From a virus: a stretch of DNA of 50,847 nt. Positions within the stretch are counted from its first letter, which is position 1, and every line of letters begins with the position of its first letter. The translations under genes and the position numbers were made by a program. Shown piece by piece: positions 21,786 to 28,910 of the stretch. The DNA lies in the IMG/VR virus record IMGVR_UViG_3300035678_000003, positions 1 through 50,847 of that record; one strand, 5' to 3'. The notes under the pieces were generated by a model. It made no database searches and was not told the origin of the DNA. It was given only the letters and a program-made list of their open reading frames with translations.

Positions 21786-23290
21786 CCGTGACCAGCACCG
21801 AGGAAATCCCGATCAACGGCCGTCCCCTCACCGACGACGAGCGGATGGACAAGGAGAAGGGCACCGCGTTCGACTGGGTAGCCTGGCCCGCAAACGTCAG
21901 CCTCGACGGGGACGTCGCGACCGAATACCCGGACCGCGAATGGGCCGCCATGATCGAGGACATGCTCAAGCAGGACGGACAGGCGAGCGCCGTGCTGACG
22001 GCCCTGACCATGCCCCTGCGGATGGCGAACACGACCATCGAGAAGCCGGATGGCGTCGGTGCCGAGAAGATCACCGACTGGATCACGCAGGCACTGACCG
22101 CGCGGGAGTGGGAAGGCGGAATGGAAACGCCGCTCGCGACCGTGATCGGGCAGATGACGCGGGCCCGAGCCATGAAGCGCAGCTACCACGAGAAGGTGTT
22201 CACGCGGGACTCCGAGGGCAAGACGATCTACAAGAAGCTCGCGTGGCGGCCCCCGGTCAGCTGCCACCTGATGCGCAAGAAGAGCAACGGCGACATTATC
22301 GGGTTCAAGCAGTGGCAGGACCCGTTCGGCACCGACGAGCAGGACCTCGACAAAGAGGGCTACGTCGTGATCGAGAAGCCGTACGCGCTGGTCTACGTGC
22401 ACGGGCAGCACATCGACCCGATGTACGGGCACTCCGACATGGACGTGAGCGCCTGGGCCTTCGAGATGAAGTCGCGGGTGGTCAAACTGTGGATCCGGTA
22501 CTGCGACCGGATGAGCATGCCGAAGACCGTGGTGTACGGCAAGGACCCGACCACTGCGGCGAACAACGCGCGGTCGATCAGTCGGCTCGGTGGCGCGGGA
22601 GTCGCGGCCGTCACCCGGACCAGCCCCGACGAGAAGATGTTCGACGTGCTGGACAACTCGGGGGGTGGCGCGGCGCAGGCAGCGTTCGCCGACCTGGTCA
22701 AGTACCTGGATGGCATGATGAGCCGCTCGGTGATGGCGAGCTGGATCGACCTCCCGTCGTCGGCCGGATCCGGCGCGGGCAGCTACGCACTGTCGGCCGA
22801 CCAGTCCGGCATCTTCATGCAGGGCACGTTCGCCGTCGCGCAGGAGATCGGGGACCTGGTCACGGCTCGGGTGATCGCGCCACTGGTGCGGCGGAACTTC
22901 GGCCCGAAGGCACCGGTCCCGCGCTTCGTGTTCGAGAAGATCGACTCGGACCAGACCGACCGGATGCTTGCGCTGATCACCGCCGTGATGACGGGGCCAT
23001 CGGGTCAGGGTATGCCGCAGGGAATCTTCCACATGCTGGTGGAGAAGCTCGGGCAGTTCCTGAACCTGGACGACCAGCGGGTGCGCAAGATCCTGGCCGA
23101 GGAGCCCCCGCCAGCACCCCCAGTCGACCCCAACGCACCCGTCCCCGTGGACGCAGGAGCGCCGGTAGACGGGGCCGGGGCACCGGACGCCGGACCCGCG
23201 CCCGCACCCGCTGCGGTAGGCTCGGACGGGCAGCGGCTGGCGGATCTGCTCAAGGCCGCGAACATCCAGTTGACACGAGAGGGCAAGTAA
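21782..23290 (+). CDS. Portal protein
   Basis: A 502-residue portal of the DUF935/Mu gp29-like group: an N-terminal helical part (AAMIEDMLKQDGQASAVLTAL), an ASYR-like body, VVKLWIRYCDRMSMPKTVVYG in the stem region, and a long Pro/Ala tail (residues 440-480). Twelve copies should form the DNA gate at one capsid vertex and dock the terminase. GTG at 21782 overlaps the terminase stop (GTGA); GTG at 21776 or 21788 are alternatives. Confidence 0.85.
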   Translation: MTVTSTEEIPINGRPLTDDERMDKEKGTAFDWVAWPANVSLDGDVATEYPDREWAAMIEDMLKQDGQASAVLTALTMPLRMANTTIEKPDGVGAEKITDWITQALTAREWEGGMETPLATVIGQMTRARAMKRSYHEKVFTRDSEGKTIYKKLAWRPPVSCHLMRKKSNGDIIGFKQWQDPFGTDEQDLDKEGYVVIEKPYALVYVHGQHIDPMYGHSDMDVSAWAFEMKSRVVKLWIRYCDRMSMPKTVVYGKDPTTAANNARSISRLGGAGVAAVTRTSPDEKMFDVLDNSGGGAAQAAFADLVKYLDGMMSRSVMASWIDLPSSAGSGAGSYALSADQSGIFMQGTFAVAQEIGDLVTARVIAPLVRRNFGPKAPVPRFVFEKIDSDQTDRMLALITAVMTGPSGQGMPQGIFHMLVEKLGQFLNLDDQRVRKILAEEPPPAPPVDPNAPVPVDAGAPVDGAGAPDAGPAPAPAAVGSDGQRLADLLKAANIQLTREGK

Positions 23291-23520
23291 TGGCAACGGT
23301 TTGGGAGAACAGGCACCCCGGGACCCAGCACTTCGAGGAGGTCTTCCAGTTCGACCACCTCGCGACGGGCCGACTGCGCGACATCAGTTCGAAGTGCGCG
23401 GAGCTGGCCGAGTTCATGGTGTCGGAACTGCCGGACGGGCAGGAGCTCACGGCCGGGCTGCGCTCGCTGTGGGAGGCTAAGAACTGCTTCGTGCTGCAGG
23501 CAGCGAGGTTCGACAAATAA
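23290..23520 (+). CDS. Acb2/Tad1-hairpin-like small protein (possible anti-CBASS/Thoeris)
   Basis: 76 residues that fit the two-helix hairpin of the Acb2/Tad1 family: an aromatic F-x-F-D-H start, GRLRDISSKCAELAEFMVS helix, the P-x-G-x-E turn (LPDGQEL), then the second helix SLWEAKNCFVLQAAR with hydrophobic/Ala-Asn-like spacing. Acb2-type proteins form hexamers that sequester cyclic oligonucleotides and so block CBASS or Thoeris. The match is by pattern only. It overlaps the portal stop and lies among head genes, a place where actinophages carry such small genes. Confidence 0.55.
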   Translation: MATVWENRHPGTQHFEEVFQFDHLATGRLRDISSKCAELAEFMVSELPDGQELTAGLRSLWEAKNCFVLQAARFDK

Positions 23521-23681
23521 TGCCTGTCACCTGGCCGTACTACGACGAACGCAACCTGTTCGAGGACAACACGCTCGTGGTCGTGCCGAATAGGCGCGAA
23601 AAGAGGGCCCGGATGAAGGCCCAGTTCCGCACCGCGAAGAACGGCCGGGGCAAGCAGTCCCGAAGGGGGAAGCGAAAGTGA
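23520..23681 (+). CDS. 53-residue basic peptide
   Basis: ATG at 23520 overlaps the previous TAA; TGA at 23679-23681 overlaps the next GTG. The N-terminus is acidic/aromatic (WPYYDERNLFEDN) and the C-terminal half is Lys/Arg-rich (RREKRARMKAQFR, KQSRRGKRK). The basic half suggests nucleic acid or capsid interior contact. No family recognised. Confidence 0.55.
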   Translation: MPVTWPYYDERNLFEDNTLVVVPNRREKRARMKAQFRTAKNGRGKQSRRGKRK

Positions 23682-23893
23682 AATACCTCGTGGCTTGCAT
23701 GACGTGCATCCAGGTCGACGACGCGGTGATCGCGGTCGAGCCGGAGCAGGACGGCGAAGGCGCGTACGTCGGCACCCGGCAGAACACGGCATGGGTGCCG
23801 GACTTCAGCACCCGGCAGGCATGGGTGACCGCGCACAACGCGCGGGTGGAATCGGCCTCGCACGACGTCGAAATCATGGGGACCGAGTACTGA
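23678..23893 (+). CDS. Small hypothetical protein
   Basis: 71 residues. GTG at 23678 overlaps the previous stop. CMTCIQVDD gives one CxxC pair near the N-terminus, and the remainder is compact (STRQAWVTAHNARVES). Function unknown. Confidence 0.6.
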   Translation: MKYLVACMTCIQVDDAVIAVEPEQDGEGAYVGTRQNTAWVPDFSTRQAWVTAHNARVESASHDVEIMGTEY

Positions 23894-24261
23894 TGAGCGA
23901 TACCGAGAAGGACCTTCCAAATGAGGTGAGCGACGGCGAACCGGGGCTATTCGACCGGTTCGCCGACCGAGTGTCGCGGGTCACCGCCAAGGCGTGGTTC
24001 TTCACGGCGTGCGTGGCGCTGGTGATCGTGTGGGCCCCGTCGTTCCTGGTGGTGCCCGACATCGACACCTGGCAGCTACTGATCAACACCCCGACAACGG
24101 TAGTGACGTTCCTGCTGGTAGGGCTGATGCAGAATTCAGCTGCACGCACCAACGCTGCTACGCAACAGAAACTGAACGCCATCGCGCGATCCCTGCTCGA
24201 CCCGATGGACACGCGAGACCTAGAAGAGGTCGTCGGCCTGGAAGACCGAGAGGGCAGCTAA
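23893..24261 (+). CDS. Low-affinity iron permease-family membrane protein
   Basis: 122 residues. The pattern DRFADRVSRVTAKAWFF, then VALVIVWAPSFLV, then DTWQLLINTPTTVVTFLLVGLMQN, then ATQQKLNAI matches the PF04120 type (two membrane spans and a cytoplasmic amphipathic end). ATG at 23893 overlaps the previous TGA. In phages such proteins more likely alter the host membrane or act like a holin/exclusion factor than carry iron. Confidence 0.65.
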   Translation: MSDTEKDLPNEVSDGEPGLFDRFADRVSRVTAKAWFFTACVALVIVWAPSFLVVPDIDTWQLLINTPTTVVTFLLVGLMQNSAARTNAATQQKLNAIARSLLDPMDTRDLEEVVGLEDREGS

Positions 24262-24262
24262 G

Positions 24263-25282
24263 ATGACCGCACCCACTGCGCCAGCCGAGACACCGCCGAC
24301 AATCCCCGAACAGAAGTACATCGAGCAGATAGCAGTGCTGCTTGCGGGAGCGGCGACGGTTGGCGCAGTGGTGGCGGCGCTCGGCGCGATCCCCGGCATC
24401 GGGCTGCAGGCGGCCAAGCAGCTGTTGCACCCGGACCATGACGTGGTTGACCTGCTCGAACTGCGGCCCCCCGCGCTGGCCCCCTCAGTGGTCCGGGTGC
24501 AGCACCGCGCGAACAGCATGCGCCGTGCCGCCTACCTGGTCAACGCGGGCCGTCGGGTGGGCACGGCGGTACTGCGGGCCCGGCGAGACCCGGGAGCGAT
24601 CGGGAAGGCCATCGAGGCTGAGCGTCGGCACCTCAAGTCGCACCTGGCCGCGACCAAGCTGCGGGTGGCGGCAGCCCAGCAGGTGCAGGCGGAGTACGAC
24701 AAAGAATCGGCTCGGCGGCCTTCGGCGAACGCGAGCAAGCCGACGCTGCAGGCGATGGCGCAGTCGCGCAACATCGAGCTCGGCTGGTACGCGATCCTGG
24801 ACAAGAAGACCAGCCCCGAGTGCCGCGCCGCGAACGGCAAAAACTTCGACCCGATCAACCCACCACCGATCGGCCTGCCTGGCACGGTGCACCCGAAGTG
24901 CCGTTGCACGGCCGGGCCAAAACACGCGACGAACAAACAGGTAGCAAGCATCCCGCTCGTGGTGGCGGCGACGAACGAAGGGTACGTCATGCGCGTCGTT
25001 AAACTGACCAAGCACGAGGTGGACTCACGGTCCCTGCCCGAGCTGGAGAACAAGCCCGGCAAGACGAATTGGGTGGAGAAGAGTGGCGGCCTGCCCAGCT
25101 ACATCAAGCGGATCGCGAAGCACCTGCAGGCGAAGGGAATGGCCGAGGGCCACGCGATCGCGGCGGCGCACAACACGTGCGTGAGGTGGGCAGCGGGTGG
25201 CGACGGGGTGACGGCCGAGACGCAAGCGAAAGCGGCGGCAGCCCTGGCCGAGTGGAACGCCAAGGCCGCCGCCAGCCACTAA
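24263..25282 (+). CDS. MuF-like head morphogenesis protein with extra C-terminal domain
   Basis: 339 residues. The middle has the MuF (gp7/SPP1-like) signature: GWYAILDKKTSPECRAANGK, then LPGTVHPKCRCTAGP with the HPxCRC motif (about residue 213). The C-terminal 90 residues (NWVEKSGGLPSYIKRIAKHL, AIAAAHNTCVRWAAG) form a small helical domain found attached to various phage head proteins. A hydrophobic stretch at 23-50 is Ala/Gly-rich. It is a minor capsid protein ejected or used in assembly, next to portal as expected. Its stop overlaps by 4 nt the stop of the leftward gene. Confidence 0.8.
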   Translation: MTAPTAPAETPPTIPEQKYIEQIAVLLAGAATVGAVVAALGAIPGIGLQAAKQLLHPDHDVVDLLELRPPALAPSVVRVQHRANSMRRAAYLVNAGRRVGTAVLRARRDPGAIGKAIEAERRHLKSHLAATKLRVAAAQQVQAEYDKESARRPSANASKPTLQAMAQSRNIELGWYAILDKKTSPECRAANGKNFDPINPPPIGLPGTVHPKCRCTAGPKHATNKQVASIPLVVAATNEGYVMRVVKLTKHEVDSRSLPELENKPGKTNWVEKSGGLPSYIKRIAKHLQAKGMAEGHAIAAAHNTCVRWAAGGDGVTAETQAKAAAALAEWNAKAAASH

Positions 25283-25557
25283 AGGTCGTGCCGGGCCTTG
25301 TTGACGACGGCCACCACATCGGCGAAGAACGTGTCGACCGAGACCGTGTCGGCCCGGATGCATGCGCCGCAGAATGCGGACTTCATGATCTCGGGCAGAC
25401 GCAGGGCCATGCGGTCGACGCCGAACTTGCCACAACGCGACATCGTTCCGGACGGCCGCAGGACGTGCAGCTTCCAGGAGACCGAACCATCCGGCTTCGT
25501 GACGCCGAAGACGGCGGTAGCCTCGGTGACAGCCAGCGCCACGCGGTCCGGGGTCAC
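25279..25557 (-). CDS. Leftward small hypothetical protein
   Basis: 92 residues, with Cys at about 42, 63 and 66 (AFCGACIRAD). GTG at 25557 overlaps the stop of the gene upstream on the same strand (GTGA), so both are translated from one leftward mRNA. It reads against the flanking head genes. Function unknown; accessory (moron-like) by position. Confidence 0.65.
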   Translation of the reverse strand: MTPDRVALAVTEATAVFGVTKPDGSVSWKLHVLRPSGTMSRCGKFGVDRMALRLPEIMKSAFCGACIRADTVSVDTFFADVVAVVNKARHDL

Positions 25558-26102
25558 GGCTTGACCAGCTTAGCTTCACGCTCGGCGAACACGGTGCGGG
25601 CCCGCTCCACTGCGGTGCCCCACGTGCTGCTCATATCCTGCGCGGACTGCGCTGCCTCGCAGGCCCAGACCAAATTCTGCAGGGGCGGGTCAACCAGTTC
25701 GTGGGTGGCGGTGTTCTCCTGCCCGGTGATCAGCTTCAGCAGGTTGAACACGACCGACTTGCCCTCGCAGATGTCGGCCGGGCTGTAGCCCAGGAACGCG
25801 AATGCGGAGCCGAACAGGCAGCGCGGGCATTCGGTTTCGGCCTCGGGGTCGAAATACACGCAGGTCTCGTTGCGGCCGACCAAGTCGCGGTACGGCTGGT
25901 TGTCGACCATGTCGAAGCTGAAGCGGTGTTCCAGCGGGTAGACGTAGTCAGCCCCCTGGGTCTCGACCGCGCGGTCTAGCGCGGCGAACATGGACTCGGG
26001 GGTGATCTTGGCGCGGAAACGGTGCGGGGTCGGCGAGTGCAGGGAGTCGACGTGGTGGTACGAGCTCTGGGGCTCGTTGCAGGTGCGACAAAGGATCGGC
26101 AT
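25554..26102 (-). CDS. Leftward zinc-binding hypothetical protein
   Basis: 182 residues. The N-terminus MPILCRTCNEPQSSYHHVD has a CxxC plus HH zinc pattern, and CPRCLFG in the middle (about 95) gives a second CxxC. The remainder is helical. The ATG at 26102 is preceded by GGAGGT on the minus strand, about 35 nt downstream of the leftward -10 in the shared operator at 26137-26157. The two-gene unit has its own promoter inside the structural region, which is typical of a gene acquired for host interaction. Confidence 0.7.
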   Translation of the reverse strand: MPILCRTCNEPQSSYHHVDSLHSPTPHRFRAKITPESMFAALDRAVETQGADYVYPLEHRFSFDMVDNQPYRDLVGRNETCVYFDPEAETECPRCLFGSAFAFLGYSPADICEGKSVVFNLLKLITGQENTATHELVDPPLQNLVWACEAAQSAQDMSSTWGTAVERARTVFAEREAKLVKP

Positions 26103-26136
26103 CGGGACCTCCGGGGTAGGAGCGGGTGGAAAGACC

Positions 26137-26157
26137 AGTTTACCACGGTGGTAAAGT
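26137..26157. promoter_or_regulatory. Bidirectional operator-promoter
   Basis: AGTTTACCACGGTGGTAAAG plus T: both arms end in an extended -10 element. Rightward it reads TGGTAAAGT, leftward TGGTAAACT. One palindrome can thus drive the leftward accessory pair and the rightward gene at 26235, and one bound repressor could shut both. Confidence 0.8.
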
Positions 26158-26167
26158 CACCACAACA

Positions 26168-26176
26168 TGATACAAT
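26168..26176 (+). promoter_or_regulatory. Second rightward extended -10 (TGATACAAT)
   Basis: Near-consensus TG-n-TACAAT 11 nt downstream of the operator, not covered by the palindrome, and followed by a long leader to 26235. It could give operator-independent expression of the structural gene. Confidence 0.5.
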
Positions 26177-26234
26177 CCGCACGGATTTACCGACCGTGCC
26201 GGATCGCACGCGACCTCTCTACCGAGGAGCCCTC

Positions 26235-26573
26235 ATGGCTGCAGCTGTCATCCCCGTGACGAACATCGACCGCAGCGGCGGGGCTCCCCCGGCCGAGGTC
26301 GCGATGGATGTGGCAAACGGGAACGTCCTGCCGAACAACAACGGCCAGATGTGGGTCGAGGTGACGAACTCGACTGGTTCCACCAAGACGCTCACGGTTC
26401 AGCAGCCGAACAAGCAGGATGGCGTGAGCTCGCCGGGCAAGGTCTACTCGCTGGCCACCACGGTCAAGCGCCGGATCGGCCCGTTCCCCGTCGGCACCTA
26501 CGGCACGGACGTCCTGTTCAACGCCGAAGCCGCTTCCACGATGACGATCATGGGCTACCAGGTCGGTGCTTGA
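26235..26573 (+). CDS. Probable small structural protein
   Basis: 112 residues, beta-rich (QMWVEVTNSTGSTKTLTVQQ, TTVKRRIGPFPVGTYG, STMTIMGYQVGA), like small decoration or Ig-like capsid/tail proteins. It has a dedicated strong promoter region and a long leader with GAGGAG, suggesting high expression. ATG at 26235. Its stop overlaps the next start (TGATG). Confidence 0.6.
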   Translation: MAAAVIPVTNIDRSGGAPPAEVAMDVANGNVLPNNNGQMWVEVTNSTGSTKTLTVQQPNKQDGVSSPGKVYSLATTVKRRIGPFPVGTYGTDVLFNAEAASTMTIMGYQVGA

Positions 26574-28093
26574 TGGCGGCCCCGACCAGCGCGGATTCGG
26601 CTGCCGCGAGTAACGGCACCAAGAAGAAGCGGTACGTCCGCACGCAGCAGGGCTCGGCGCGGTACCGTGTGCCAGTCGGGGCCGAGATCGGCAGCGCGCG
26701 GAACAAGGACGCGGAGGGCATCCAGAAGGATAAGGGTGCGCGGGACAACTACTCGGCCCTGGTTGGTGGCGACCCGAAGGCGCGACAGGAGGCGCTGTCG
26801 AAGATGAGCACGGCCGACCTGGACAAGCTCGCCGATATCGCGTTCTCGTTCAAGTCCAGCAACCCGCAGGTAGTGGCGCTGCGGATCGCGGCGCGCAACG
26901 AACAGAGCAAGCGCGGCAACAAAATCAAGCCGGGCCAGACCACCTCGTCCGGCGGCTCGGGCTACGCGGCCAAGCAGGCGAGCATCAACTACAGCAGCAC
27001 GGCCCCGAAGGCGTTCACGAACAACGGCCCGTCGGAGCGGCTGGTCGAGTTGGTCCGGGCCCGCCGGAAGGCGGCCGTCAACCCGGACTTATCCCACTTG
27101 CGCGCGATCGTGCAGAACATCGACAAGGCCGCGCCGGAGACCAAGCAGGCAATCGCGGAGCACGCCGTTGCCTTGGCCCAGACCCTCGGGGCTGAGCACG
27201 TGCTGTCGGACCGGGTGATCGAGCTGACGGGGAAGTGGAAGCACGGGTTCATCCCGGTAGACGCCGAGGCCGTGCGCGTGAAGATGAAGGGTGGAAAAGG
27301 CAAGCAGTGGTGGTCGGCGGGTGGTGGTCGCCCAAAAGGCAGCCCTAAGGGTTCGGGTGGGGGTGGCAAGCAGCGTACCACCGTGGTAAACTCGGGGTCC
27401 CCCGCAAAAGGAGCTCCCGTGACACACCCGAAGGTCAGCGACGCGCAGACCACCCAGCACTACGCCGACATGCGCGCGGACAGCAAGTACGGACGGATGT
27501 CGCTCAAGCAGAAAGACGACTACGTCACCGCGCGGGGCAACGGCAAGTCGCACAGCGAGGCGATGAGCGGGGTGTTTAGCAATGAAAAGGGGCATTTCGT
27601 CGCTCCTGCTACCAAGCGGGCCCCGCGTCCGCCTACCACGCTCAAGGAGAAGGACGCAGCTTGGGCGAAGAAGTACCCCGCGTCGGCTGGCAAGAAGCTG
27701 GTCGACCCGAACAAGCTGCCGAAGCGCGAGGGGTTCAACCTGATCACGGGCAAGGTCGAGGCCGGTCCGGCGATCTCGATCACGAAGGCCAAGTCGCCGT
27801 ACAAAGCGAAGGTCAACGCGAAGCGTACGCCGGACCGCAAGTCGGCTGATGACCGCCTGAACAGCTTCCAGCGCACCCCGACCGGGATGAATGAGAAGCC
27901 CAAGCCGGGTGCCGGACAGACGCCGACGGGCTCGCACGAGTCGCCGAATGTGCTGGCCGCGAACTACGTCAAGATGCACGGTGACGCCGGGGCCAAGCGC
28001 AAGATCGCGCAGCTGGAGTTGCTCCAGAAGAAGGGCCGTCTGACCGGGAATGGCCCGGACCTGCTCACCGCGCTGAAGGCGGCTGTCAGGTGA
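26573..28093 (+). CDS. Large basic protein with internal promoter and start
   Basis: 506 residues, highly basic and Gly/Ser/Lys-rich. Residues 1-70 are polar; 75-250 look helical (ARQEALSKMSTADLDKLADIAF, ERLVELVRARRKAAV, KQAIAEHAVALAQTLG); 255-282 is a Gly/Lys linker whose codons contain a full operator-promoter; 283-506 is a second basic half (HYADMRADSKYGRMSLKQKDDYV). AAAGGAG and an in-frame GTG follow that operator, so a C-terminal 224-residue product is also likely. ATG at 26573 overlaps the preceding TGA. It lies among structural genes but I do not recognise the family. Confidence 0.7.
   Translation: MAAPTSADSAAASNGTKKKRYVRTQQGSARYRVPVGAEIGSARNKDAEGIQKDKGARDNYSALVGGDPKARQEALSKMSTADLDKLADIAFSFKSSNPQVVALRIAARNEQSKRGNKIKPGQTTSSGGSGYAAKQASINYSSTAPKAFTNNGPSERLVELVRARRKAAVNPDLSHLRAIVQNIDKAAPETKQAIAEHAVALAQTLGAEHVLSDRVIELTGKWKHGFIPVDAEAVRVKMKGGKGKQWWSAGGGRPKGSPKGSGGGGKQRTTVVNSGSPAKGAPVTHPKVSDAQTTQHYADMRADSKYGRMSLKQKDDYVTARGNGKSHSEAMSGVFSNEKGHFVAPATKRAPRPPTTLKEKDAAWAKKYPASAGKKLVDPNKLPKREGFNLITGKVEAGPAISITKAKSPYKAKVNAKRTPDRKSADDRLNSFQRTPTGMNEKPKPGAGQTPTGSHESPNVLAANYVKMHGDAGAKRKIAQLELLQKKGRLTGNGPDLLTALKAAVR
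27375..27392 (+). promoter_or_regulatory. Operator-promoter inside a coding sequence
   Basis: GTACCACCGTGGTAAACT with perfect core and extended -10 TGGTAAACT, encoding Arg-Thr-Thr-Val-Val-Asn-Ser in the surrounding frame. Predicted +1 is near 27399. AAAGGAG at about 27406-27412 and GTG at 27419 follow. Confidence 0.7.
27419..28093 (+). CDS. Nested in-frame C-terminal product
   Basis: GTG at 27419 is in frame with the 506-residue gene and has AAAAGGAG 5-6 nt upstream, just downstream of the internal operator-promoter. The 224-residue product would begin MTHPKVSDAQ. The arrangement is like phage scaffold or minor-protein genes nested in frame in a larger gene. Both the promoter and the ribosome site are seen directly; expression is inferred. 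The alternative is that the two halves were once separate genes joined by loss of a stop. Confidence 0.5.
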   Translation: MTHPKVSDAQTTQHYADMRADSKYGRMSLKQKDDYVTARGNGKSHSEAMSGVFSNEKGHFVAPATKRAPRPPTTLKEKDAAWAKKYPASAGKKLVDPNKLPKREGFNLITGKVEAGPAISITKAKSPYKAKVNAKRTPDRKSADDRLNSFQRTPTGMNEKPKPGAGQTPTGSHESPNVLAANYVKMHGDAGAKRKIAQLELLQKKGRLTGNGPDLLTALKAAVR

Positions 28094-28428
28094 GCAGGCT
28101 CGACATCCAGCAGGGAGCAGACTTCGCCGTCGCGTGGGACATCTTCGCGCCGGACGGGGTCACGCCCCTAAATATCAGCGGGTGGTCGGCTCGGGCCCAG
28201 GCGCGGGCAACGACCGAGTCGACCACCGCGCTGTACAACTGGAGCAACGTGCTGGGGAACCTGGTGCCCGAGGCCGGGTCCCTGACCCTGAGTGTGACTG
28301 CGGCCCAAAGTAGCGCCTGGGCCTGGCAGCGCGCAGTGTTCGACGTAGAGTTGATTGACCTGTTGGGGAAGGTAGCGTCGGTCGACCGGGGGTTCATCAT
28401 TGTCATTCCCGAGGTAACGAGGAGCTAG
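28090..28428 (+). CDS. Small beta-rich structural protein
   Basis: 112 residues resembling the Ig-like/BppU-type small tail or baseplate modules (QQGADFAVAWDIFAPDG, plNISGWSARAQARA). GTG at 28090 overlaps the previous TGA. It probably decorates the virion or links a fibre. Confidence 0.55.
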   Translation: MSRLDIQQGADFAVAWDIFAPDGVTPLNISGWSARAQARATTESTTALYNWSNVLGNLVPEAGSLTLSVTAAQSSAWAWQRAVFDVELIDLLGKVASVDRGFIIVIPEVTRS

Positions 28429-28430
28429 CC

Positions 28431-28910
28431 ATGGCGGCAATCACCGACCCGTTCGTCTTCAACATCGCCAAAGGGTGGATCGGCTACTACGCCAGCCTGC
28501 CCGCCGCGAACGACGCGCTGATGGTAGCGCTGCTCAAGTCGTCAGGTCTCGAGACGTTCGAGACGCTGGCGGACTACGACAGCCTCTCGCTCCTGCTCGC
28601 CGGAACCAGCGACGAGGCGACCTTCACGAACTACGCACGCAAGACGCTCGGGTCGATCACCTCGGTCGTGGACGACACGTCGCCGAACAACTGGCGCACG
28701 CTGGACGCGGCCGACTTCACCTACGCCACTGCGGGTGGCGCAGATAACACGGCAGTCGGCGCGCTGGTGATCTACTACAACCCGGACACCACGGCGGGGG
28801 CAAACGACGCATCCTGCATCCCGCTGTTCGGGTACGGCTACGCGTTCACGCCGGATGGCACCGACTTCACGGTCGTCCTCAACGCGGCGGGGTTCGGTAG
28901 GGCCCAGTAA
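28431..28910 (+). CDS. Structural protein, unknown family
   Basis: 159 residues. N-terminal FVFNIAKGWIGYYASLP, then a Thr/Asp-rich beta body and DGTDFTVVLNAAGFGRAQ at the end, a pattern seen in actinophage genes beside LamG fibres. ATG at 28431, 2 nt after the preceding stop, with a weak AGGAG upstream. The stop overlaps the next ATG. Confidence 0.6.
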   Translation: MAAITDPFVFNIAKGWIGYYASLPAANDALMVALLKSSGLETFETLADYDSLSLLLAGTSDEATFTNYARKTLGSITSVVDDTSPNNWRTLDAADFTYATAGGADNTAVGALVIYYNPDTTAGANDASCIPLFGYGYAFTPDGTDFTVVLNAAGFGRAQ

